From Rhyzopertha dominica (lineage: Eukaryota; Arthropoda; Insecta; Coleoptera; Bostrichidae): a stretch of 64,000 nt of DNA. Positions 54,441-64,000 of the stretch are shown here, piece after piece. The position numbers were made by a program, and so were the translations under genes. The notes under the pieces are model-generated. The model was not told the origin of the DNA. It worked only from the letters and a program-made list of their open reading frames with translations, and searched no databases. The stretch lies in contig QCXZ01000075.1 of the NCBI GenBank assembly GCA_025024175.1, positions 4,526,001 to 4,590,000 of the forward strand, written 5' to 3'. The first letter of the stretch is position 1. Each line of letters starts with the position of its first letter.

Positions 54441-55085
54441 AATATTTATTCAGTATTCCTTGACTAATGTTTAAATTTATTTGATTTAATGTACAACTTC
54501 TTGAAAACTTGTAGTTCTTATCAAACTTTGTTGTGATAAAAAAGTTTTTCATGATGGGATAAATGTGACGTTATTTTTAATTTATAACAAAGAATTGTTG
54601 TGGAACAAAAAAAAACAATTTTTGAGACTAGTGTAATTATTACATACCTGACATTTTCTTATTCGCTTCTTATTTAAATTCAAAAGATACAATAAGAACG
54701 TAAATTAAATTCTATTTAAATGGGTAGCCATAAATGAAAAACATGACCCAGAGGCTTGAAACTTGCCGAAAAGGTTTGGAAGAATTCCGAGCTCAGAAAC
54801 TGACAGGCAAAGTTCTTAGTGCAGTATTTTAGATGAAATGCAAGTATCTACTTTTAATTTCATATAAAGCTCAGGCATGCAATATAGCCATTAAAAATAA
54901 TAGACTTCGTTCATTCTCATTTGGGTTTTTGCCCACAAAACCTAGGGGCGATGAATGTGTGTTAAAAAAAATTTGTATGATGGGATGCGACGTTATTTTT
55001 ACTTTATAATAATGAATTGGATTTAGAATTACGCATAATTTTTTGTGGAACAAAAAAAAGAAGTTTTGGAGACCAATTTGCACTG
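54196..55085 (+). repeat. Direct repeat of a TE 3' region (two copies)
   Basis: Copy A (54196-54640) and copy B (54845-55085) share TTTAATTT, AAGCTCAGGCATG, TTCATTCTCATTTGG, GCCCACAAAACC, GATGGGAT and GACGTTATTTTTA in order. Copy B lacks about 210 bp of coding sequence after GATGAA. The two could be a tandem duplication or two insertions. Confidence 0.75.
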
Positions 55086-58000
55086 TAAAACGGTAAAAAA
55101 ACGCTTTGAATTAGTTAATAATCACGTGTTCCTTTTTCTTCGAAAACCTGAATATGGCCGTTTTGCTAAATGTGTAAATTTAAAGGAGACCGTGTTGCAT
55201 TGCTAACTAAAGTACTCAATAACGTTATCTTGTGAGACAAATATTTTATAACTTATCCTCAAAGCAATTCGAAACTCCAAACAGCACCCCATCTCACTCA
55301 CAGTTTGACTTTCCCAGCCTCCTGTAGTTATTCAAAATATAACCGTAAGCAGAGGGTTCGCCGCGACGCACCGACTGGAACATATTAAACAGCACCGCGC
55401 CCGAAGGTCGTACAAAGCGGCTTACAAGATTCCCCATCCCTTTCGTTTTCAAGCGGCTTGCACTGCACGCGCATTTCGGTTTACGGCAGAAACGTATCGG
55501 ACAGATCCGATGTCATTAATCATCGCCGGGCGATTCAGCTGATCCGGAACCGAAAGCGGAGATTAGGGAAGTACAGTACGACGCAATTCGGGGATTTACC
55601 GGCGCAGGCTTAAAACCGAAGAATTAATTTTCAAGTGCGCAAAATGATTGTTTCGGGTAGTTCACGATATTACAAGAGTTTAAAGGTTTTAGGATCCGAT
55701 GAGCAACAATTCATGGACGATTGCCAATGGTGTATCTGGTCAAGTATGGTTAAACGGGATCTGCAAGGGATTCGTAAGACATCAATAAGGTAAGACCTAT
55801 ACATACGTTATACAGTACTGTATTCTAGTATATCATCGTCTTTTTCTTTAAAATCTTTCTCCTATATCTCCTCGAATATCTTGGAGACAGAACCTGAAAA
55901 TTAAATTCTTTGTTGTTTTCCATTCCAAGCATCAGCTACTGATTTACTGACCTTCATGGGCCACCAAAAAGTACTCTTTTATTTAATAAGATTTCACATA
56001 ACTTTGCGGACTACATCATATAAACGAGAATGTGCGATTTGTAAAGATGACAATGAATAATTCGCTAAAGTGATACAATTTCTTCCCCCTTTTTTGGGAT
56101 TATTATTAAAATAATGTTGCATATTTAGCATATACAGATATTCTGGCCTTTGGGTAATTTCACAAATGCATATGAATATTTCAAAGGCTCTATAACCAAA
56201 TTTAAGGATTCACTAAATTTACATTTTTGAAGCCACAGCGTTGTAAATTTTAAACACTCCTTATTAGTTTTGTGTATGGTGATCAATCAAAAAAATTGTA
56301 TGATGCAACTCTGCAAAGAATGTCATGGTAGAATCGATGCCTTATCACTCGCAGAATAAAACTCTTACAGCTGAGATTGGATTCTTTCAATGGACTACAA
56401 ATGATGTTCAAACAAAGACTGACTGTAATAAGAAATGCTTCAGAAGCTTCAAAAAAATTATGCCTAACTATGACAGCGGCCAAGAAAGTTTGAAAATTTG
56501 CAGTCGAAGCAACTTGATTCCTTTTCATTGTTACAAATAGATTTTTATGAAAACTATTATATTTTACAACAAAATGAAATTCAGGTCTTCACTGGTCCCA
56601 CAAACAAGTCAGACTTTTCATCGGCTACGCTTGAATATCTGAAAAAGTTTCTAAGTCTTCTGCTATAATTTAGCATAACTTAAGTAACTAATATTTCTTC
56701 TGATGGGGTTGCTTTCTATATAAAAAGAGATATATGTCCCGGAGTACTATTTCCTATAAAATAAATAAGAGGGAGTGTAAACAATTTTCTTTTTTTTTTC
56801 AGAAACAACCAAACGTACCAATAATACAGCGTTGAATATGTCCTAGCAATTTGGAGATTCGTAAAACCATTGTCGAACTCAATATTGTGTAGGATCTAAT
56901 AGCAAACACTGTTGGTTGCTGATTTGTCCAGCTCTACATGAATAAAGAAACATCCTAAATAAAGAAAATGCCTTTCTTTAATTTTTTGTTATTTATTTTT
57001 TTATTTATTTATATAATAAATAGGCATCGCCCTAATACGCTATCTTGCTACGCTAATGATGAATAATTGTAAGTTATAGATAGTTCACAATTGTGCTAAT
57101 ATGATTTTATATCATTAATTTATTTTAATTCTACTATAATAAGAACGTTGTCAGTAATAGGTCCGTGTATCGTGAAAAGATGCTTTTTTTCTTACAAAAA
57201 GTACAATTTAAGTCCGAAGCCAAACATTCTTAGTTTCGACATCTATAGTTTTTTCTACTATTCTGATAAACTAATTTTTAAATACAATAACACTTAATAT
57301 AGGTTGTAATATTAAATAACGAAGTATTACTTGAGTTGCTCAAGAAGAATAAGAAAATTATCAATCATTCGTATCACGTCAATATGAAATGGAAGGTCTT
57401 AATACGTCCTCATCTGTAGCTGCTGTTTACTACTGAAAAAACGTGTAATCGGAAGACCATAGCGGAACAAGGAATAGAATACTGTTGCCATGCAGTGGAG
57501 GCTCCAAAGCCTCCTAGCGATTTATCCAAGAAGTGGAACCGCAAGCCTTACGCTACCACTGGGCTCTTTCGAATTAATTTTTCACAAAAATGCAGGACCA
57601 GATGTAGTCAAAAGCTGTTTTACACAGTTTGAAGGAAACACAAACAATCTGTTGCCTTGCCCAACAAGCTTATAAGATTTTTCACCAACATGACACATCT
57701 AAGACATTATTGGTAGAAAATGGCAACATTTACCCCATCCTCACAGCAGCACAAGTAGGGGGTAGCTGATCGACGCATTAAAATTGTGGTCCAAATTTCT
57801 GCAAGGTAAAAGTGGCATGTCTTTCTTGACGGAATTGCGGTCAGCGCTTATAATGTCATTTGAGAAGGAAAGTTACTTATTTCTAAAGTTTGGAGAATAT
57901 CATCATGGAGCTATAGCATATCTTCAGTGAAGGGGGTCATCCGTTAATTGTGTTTGAGAATTTCGAATTCCGAAAATATGGCGATTGAAGAAATCTGGTA

Positions 58001-60070
58001 AAACTATTTTGTGCTGCACTAATCAAAATGGTGTCGCCAAATTGTGTACCTTAAATGAAGTCTATTCAAGGAAAGCTGGTATACACCATCACACGCTCGG
58101 TGAAATGTTCCCTCACGACAAAACATCAGTTACTCCCTGAAGAGGACATCTCAGAACAACCTTCAAAACTTAAACATCGTGAAATAAGTAGTGGAAATCA
58201 GAAATGCCTTAGGTGTTTTAACAAACAAGATTTCCGTGTGATTAGTCAAACTATCAATTAAATTAGATTGCAAGTGGTCCCAAAATACCAAAATCATCAA
58301 CAGAAGTTCAGGTAATTTTGAAAAGAATGAAAATAACTACCACTAGATACGGAGATTTTATTTTTATAATGCTGTATTCTCAACTACCACAAACATTTAA
58401 TTCGTGTGTAATCAATACACACTGTACATGGACGGTATATTTGATTACTGCATCCAATATTTCTTACGAATGTTTACCATGCATGCCCTTTCCAATGAAA
58501 ATTAGATAAATAATAAAGGTAAGCAAAAGTCAAGTTACCAAACGTTATTTGAGTTGCTTAAATCAGAATATTGTGTAGTTTTAATTCACGATTTAAATCT
58601 AAGGACAATTGCTATCGACTTTGAATTTGCGATAGGCTTAAAGTGTTAAAAAAGCTTCTGAAAAAGCAAATATTATTGGTTGTAGGTTTCATCTTTCCCA
58701 ATCGTGGTAGAAACAAAATTATTCAGTTGAATAGCAAAAATATATGCAGATGTGACTTTGTAAAAGGTGTCAGTCACAAATTTGGAAATGTCATGTAATT
58801 TAGGTCAATTAAGTGTTTTATAAGCGTCTACAATTTTTATTTTAATTGAATTTATTGATCTCTAGTGATTCGTAGCTAATATCCTTCTAAGAAATCTTAT
58901 TATATCAGAAATAAACTACATATATTCCAACGGATAATAGCTCAGAACTATTTTGGCAAGTTTATTCGATACCAAAGGAATTGATATACATATATGTCAA
59001 GAGTATGAAACAAAAATATTTGACGTCAAAAGTAAAGCAATCCAACCTAAAGTCACCAAACAATGATGCTAACTTAATATTGAGTATTCTTTTGTAACCT
59101 TCATAACGATTACAAAATTTGGAAATATTGGAATCTGAGTAACATGCATTCAGGGACTGATGTAAAACTCAATCTAGTTTAAATAACGAATTCAATTCTA
59201 CACGGCTGCAACTAAAAAGGATCTTTCAATTTCAAACTGCATCGTTCCACAAAATGCCAATTCCCCGCTTTTCTTTTTCTATTTTGTAATCGCTAATACA
59301 ACGTTGAGTGAATTACGCCGTTCTGCTGTGCACAGGTGCAGATCGTACGGCCCCTGCAATAATCACGTACAAAACGAGCTAAATCCACCCTGTTTGCCTA
59401 GGTGCTTTGCCCCTACACACCGTGAAATACAGCCCGTTTATTTAATACTTGTACAGCGGAGGAACGCAGCTGACCCGTTTCGTACTCCGCTCGATTCCTA
59501 AAGCCGATGATAATTAATTTCGGTCCAAAATTAAAACTGGAACGCGCAGTGAATGAGGAACTTTGCTGTGGATCTTTCTTCCGGCGTGTACAGGTTCTTC
59601 AGTAATTCCGGGTGGGGTTGTTTACATAAAGGCCAGCGGTAGTAATTAATGTGTACCTAGGTGCAGCAAATAATACTTGAGGTGTGTTGTTCGGTATCCA
59701 TTTCTGTGTATGTTTAACACACAGGTGGTTAGTGTACACCCGATACTATGATCGAATTGTTTTCGAGAAGTTTATTTGTTATTTAAAAATGAAACACTCT
59801 GAATACTATTGCATTACATTCCTTATTGAATTTTAATCCCACGTTGTTGACTATACTCGTTTTGGCGTTATTTGTCATTTTGTGTAAAAATGAAAGGTAA
59901 CTAACAAAATCGCAAATATCTTATAAACTAAAAAGTATAGTGGTTTTCGCATTTTAATAAAGGAAGAAATACTATTTTATTACTAAGTTTTTATATTTCT
60001 TTTTGACAATAGAAATAACACCTACACAGTTTGTAATGTAGACATATTCCATAATGTTAGAAATATGTTT
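55086..60070. other. Long gene-free stretch with two GC-rich islands
   Basis: The islands are at about 55290-55625 (GCACCGCGCCCGAAGG and CGCCGGGCGATTCAGC patches) and about 59290-59610. No convincing gene appears in the rest. Short open frames at 56.3, 57.5 and 58.1 kb have no recognisable content. Confidence 0.4.
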
Positions 60071-60302
60071 TCGAAAATTTTGCATAGAGAAAAATAATAT
60101 CACAAGCTATAGAAATTTCTAAGAATACTAATAATTTTAATAGGGATTTTAGGAGGCTATTTGATAGTTATCTTATATCAAGTAGTTCGTGTTGCTTTGT
60201 CGTCGTCAGCTTTAAATTTTGTCAGGCTGGCACGTGTCGAACGATATTATGAGGTTCTCATCTTTGACAAAGATTCCAGGCGCAATCAAAACGCCTGATT
60301 AA
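60071..60302 (+). mobile_element. PLE 3'-end fragment
   Basis: It matches 16025-16372 of the PLE, with several deletions: TTTGCATAGAGAAAAAT, AATACTAATAATTTTAATAGG (the NTNNFNRD part of the nuclease), then GTTATCTT, AAGTAGTTCGTGT, GTCAGGCTGGCACG and TTGACAAAGATT. The end corresponds to the TCGAAACGTC block. The terminal inverted sequence is missing. Confidence 0.8.
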
Positions 60303-60612
60303 TTCGTTTCTTTTTAATAGAGCGGTACCAATATATTTAAATAGTTAGATGCAGAATTAAATTCCTTCTCATGCAATCATTATGACGTGCTTATGATTTT
60401 TGAAAGATCTGGGATTTCTGTTTTTCCAATAGAATCAAGCATTGCTGCAATGGCGTAGGATACGTATTGTTGTATGAATTTTGGTGACTTTTTATATCTC
60501 CTACGAACGACTAACGCTAATTGACACGGTGTCTATTCTCGGAAAATGTAATCAAAATTTACTGTTAGCTTCCACAATGCAGGCCTGGATAGACCTGCTA
60601 GGTAAGGCTGTA

Positions 60613-62110
60613 TACGAGTCCTGTCCCATTTGAGTTGGCCCATCAACAGAATTATTAAAATTTCTTAAAATTTTTAGACAAAATCGCTTCTTGAAGTTTG
60701 TTTATATTATAAATAGCTTCTCGTATTATGGTCTATTAATTTTTACGCACAATTGAACTGTTCTCGATAATCAAAATTGTGTAGTAAAAAAATACCAACT
60801 ATTTAGGGCGAACTTTGGTTTCTATCTATATTGTTTGCGGAAGTTTGCATACAGGTGAAGGTAACATTTGAGGAGGCTGTGCAATTTCGCCTAACTAAGA
60901 GATATTGTTTATTTGACAGCAGACGTCAAAAGCGTTTTGGGTAGTTTCAATTATAGAATTTTGTAATAAAGAATTAAAAAATGTCTAGAGGAAAAGTCAT
61001 TGATCCGAACATTCGTTCAATTATTATTCGTTTATATAAATCTGACAGATCTAATGCAGATATTGGACAGTTATTGGGGTTGTCAAGATTCAGTGTTCGC
61101 AACGTAGTGCAGCTATTCAAATCAAGCAATAATGTGGAGGCTAAATAGAGGTATGTGAAAAAAGTGCACTTACTGATACTGCTCGGAGGGCGTTGAAACG
61201 AATAATTAAACAGAACAGGACAGCAAACTACGGTCAACAAAGCACACTTTGGAGTGGTTGAAGTGGGCAAAAGAACATAGAACTTGGAGTCCTGAACAAT
61301 GGAATAGTGTACACTATAGCGACGAGTCTAGATTTGAAGTTTGTGCAGGCGCAGAGTTATTCGGCAAAAAATGAATTTTATCATCCAGATTGTCTGAAGA
61401 GAAAAGTTAAATTTCCAGCATCTGTTATGGTGTGGGGACCGATATCTGCAAGAGGAGTAGAAAAATTACATTTTATTGAAAGCATTGTAAAGATCGAAAA
61501 ATATCTTAATATCTTAAGCGAATCTTTGCTAATTGCTACCCACTAGGGACGAGCCATTGACGTCAGGAAATGATTTTGTCATGTATCCAAAATATCTTTA
61601 CAACGATTTACCGACAACAGTGTTCCATTTTTTAAATGGGTATCCAGTAGTCCTTACCTTTCTCCCATAGACTCTTTGGCACATTATGAAAAAACAACTG
61701 CGCGTAACTCCTGCCAAGTCGATTCCCGAATTAAGGCATAAACTTCAATTTATATGGGATAAGTTCACACCACAAGATTGCCAGAATTTAGTGAATGCAA
61801 TGCCAATAAGGATAACCCTTATTATAAAAAGTAAAGGTGATGTTACTTAATGGTAGCCTTTGAAGATATAGATTAAGTCGGTTGTTTGTAACTCAGGTTT
61901 TCTCATGATTTGCTTCAGCTTGGTAGTTAAGTAGAAATAAAATGTTTGAATTAAGCAAATGAATATTTGATTAAGTGGGAAATGTTTCAAAAGTGGTGGT
62001 GAAAAATAATTAAATATCTGTTTCATAATAGCAGTATAGCTCCTGTCCATTAAATACAAAAAATTGAAAAAAAATGCAACTGGGCCAATTGAAAAGGGAA
62101 TGGGCTCGCA
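60613..62110 (+). mobile_element. Tc1-like DNA transposon, decayed
   Basis: The left end TACGAGTCCTGTCCCATTTG at 60613 and the inverted right end (TGCGAGCCCATTCCCTTTTC) up to 62110 correspond, and GAGTTGGCCC inside the left end matches CAATTGGCCC inside the right end. TA precedes the left end, but the right flank is not TA. The size of about 1.5 kb fits the family. The gene inside is broken. Confidence 0.7.
60981..61860 (+). pseudogene. Tc1-like transposase, broken
   Basis: The ATG at 60981 gives MSRGKVIDPNIRSIIIRLYK, then NADIGQLLGLSRFSVRNVV, a helix-turn-helix of the kind that binds Tc1 ends, ending in a stop at about 61146. EWLKWAKEHRTWSPEQW and HYSDESRFEV (first catalytic aspartate) follow at about 61253-61340, then FPASVMVWGPIS at about 61412. 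The block of the second aspartate is not readable. LWHIMKKQLRVTPAKSIPEL and DKFTPQDCQNLVNAMPIR form the C-terminus up to about 61820, with the NPIE position replaced. At least four breaks are present. Confidence 0.8.
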
Positions 62111-62114
62111 GACT

Positions 62115-64000
62115 GAATCCTAGAGCGATAAATATTATGGCGAGGTAACTGGCGCCAATAATGCATAAGCAATAATGAAGGAGACGATTAGTAAATAATT
62201 TGGATACGGAGAGATATAAGGTTGAGTTTTACAACCATTTTTATTACACACGGTTAACTATTAGTACCTACGTGGACGAAGCATAGATAATTCTACGTTT
62301 AGAAAGACATTAGAATGTCAACAATACGAATATATGTATGGTGGGAGATCTTAAAAATGGTTTCAATTATGCAGGATGTTTCGCATACTCACTTACTGAC
62401 ATAGTATTACTCATATTGTACGGGTGATATCAAGTTGCAAAAGACTAATCGGATTAGATAACCTCATTGAAAACAAAATTAGATTTCGAAAATGGATATT
62501 TAGTAGCATCAAATCCAACAGTTGAATTACAGTATCAAGTACTAAAAAAATCAAATCAAAGAGGTTACCAGTGAACCTAGAATTGAAAATATAATTAAAG
62601 TTAGTATCTACATCAATTCTGAATGGCCAAACAATAATTCCCCACACAAATTTCTACAGTTGTAAAATCCTTGAAAACTTCATGGCTTCTTGGCTACACT
62701 TTGACAACAGTTTTAATAACGATGAAAAATAAATATATCTGGATGTTTCAGAACCTTTACTAGTTGAAAAATTTGTAGATCATTTACCAAACGGTCCTAC
62801 CTTTTTAACTTAGAATATACTATTTCCTAAGCAATGCAAACGTCAAATTTTTCCACAAAATAGCAGATAGCGCCGAAACGGCATTTAAAAATGCAATATA
62901 CAGGATGTTCCATTTAAAACAACAAAGGTGGTGTGCAGTTTTGGTCAGCCATATTTTTTTAATTTTGCAGCCAAGTAATCGAAGTGAAACACAAACGAAG
63001 CCTAAAGTCCATTACTTTGATTACTCAACATCAGGGAAGCATCTGCAGCAAGGGTACCAAATTTCTGCTCAAAATCTATATCATTGAAGGTATGAAATTG
63101 CTTATCACATATCCCTTTCATGGTGCGATTTCAGTGATTGCATCTATTTATACTAAATCAAACATCCTTAAGCTTTGTTTAGTATAAAAAGCTACANAAA
63201 TTGTGCAGTAAGTGCTCTAATAATAATTGCATCCTCGAAATTAAAATATTCTCCTCAGTTATAGCCCAATCAATCAGTCGCCCACTCATTAACTCCAAAA
63301 ATTAAAATGGCATCGTGAATCGAATTCGCAACTCCCCGATTTGCATCCTCCTTTCAGTCTCGGCACGTTTTTCATTAATTCTGAAGACGGAAAAAAAGGC
63401 TGCATGTTGGCTAGCTGCGGCAATTAATATACATTTTAAAACGTGGCTATCCCGTTTTAGCACAACGGCGCTTTTTACAAAAGACCGAATCTTGCTCGAC
63501 AATCTGAACCGGGCACGCCAGCTCGCATGTTAATAATGGAAAGAAAATGTTAAACACGGGGGCGTATTATTAATTATGATGTATATAAAACCGCGTTTAT
63601 TTCTCTGGATTGAGACAGTTGAGTGCGGAAATACTTTTTGTTTATATATGTGGGATCTAGGAAACGCAATATATTTGGCTTTATTGAGATGGTTCACGCA
63701 TTTGGATTCAGGAAAACTTTAGCATTTCTCAAAAAAGGCACCGTGTGCTTTAGCTATTGAAAAAGTGTAAATATTACAGAAATTATTATGCAATTTGACA
63801 AAGTGGCAGAAAAAAATCGAAGACACCTACTGCTTTAATAACAAAGAACTGCAAAATCTTCAGTTTTAAGAAAGTCGATTGTTGAAGCAAATATCTTTCA
63901 GTAAACAGTGGTGGAGAATTATGATAAACAAGGGAGCCGACAGGGCAGAGTCCATGCTTTCCACAAAGCTGTATTTCTAATATTCTATCAGTTGCATGAT
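62115..64000. other. Gene-free stretch
   Basis: A mariner-type end-like string, TATACAGGATGTTCCATTTA, occurs at about 62896, without a partner. A GC-richer patch at about 63290-63535 has short frames on both strands without recognisable content. Nothing else seen. Confidence 0.4.

Noticed and set aside
60974..61270. 98-codon minus-strand frame
   Set aside because: Antisense to the Tc1-like helix-turn-helix region at 60981-61146.
1..64000. CRISPR array, operon or bacterial-type defence system
   Set aside because: No spaced short repeats and no bacterial gene organisation; the content is eukaryotic TE-rich DNA.

Overview
This window looks like repeat-rich, non-genic nuclear DNA from an arthropod, most likely an insect. 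The evidence is the AT-rich background, ATT/AAT microsatellites, and a dense set of transposable-element (TE) families typical of insect genomes. I found no convincing intact host gene, rRNA, tRNA or CRISPR array. Nearly every recognisable reading frame is a TE protein, usually broken by stops and frameshifts. The stretch could be intergenic or a very long intron; the sequence alone does not decide.

Layout. At 1.3 kb there is a foldback made of two ends of a Penelope-like element (PLE). At 4.1-5.5 kb lies a complete but dead mariner-like element with inverted ends and TA duplications. At 6.8-8.65 kb and 17.0-18.2 kb are two copies of one DDE transposon family. At 9.8-10.3 kb is a non-LTR retrotransposon tail, and at 10.46-10.72 kb a foldback repeat. 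At 14.6-16.4 kb is a PLE with reverse transcriptase (RT) and GIY-YIG endonuclease, with further PLE pieces at 19.5-20.2, 21.5-21.8 and 60.1-60.3 kb. At 23.2-24.9 kb are a Crypton-like tyrosine-recombinase remnant and a THAP-domain exon.

At 25.0-30.8 kb is a young LTR retrotransposon on the minus strand. Its two 497-bp LTRs are identical apart from one undetermined base. It keeps gag and a frame-shifted piece of pol, and has no recognisable protease, RT, RNase H or integrase. At 32.2-33.4 kb and 60.6-62.1 kb are two Tc1-like relics. At 41.0-43.6 kb is the most instructive locus: a 2.5-kb element of a family I cannot name, with 15-bp inverted ends and a GTAT duplication, split by a 917-bp element with its own inverted ends inserted at TTAA. 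More TE-protein relics lie at 21.2, 45.2, 46.6, 52.6 and 54.1 kb.

Between the TEs, short islands of much higher GC (for example 16.5-17.0, 40.5-41.0, 50.2-50.4, 52.1-52.56, 55.3-55.6, 59.3-59.6 and 63.3-63.5 kb) stand out from the AT-rich background and lack coherent coding sequence. They are the best candidates for host-constrained non-coding DNA. I see no new multi-gene system. The best leads are the nested unnamed transposon, the gag-only LTR element with its repeated primer-binding region, and the inverted-repeat termini of the PLE family.
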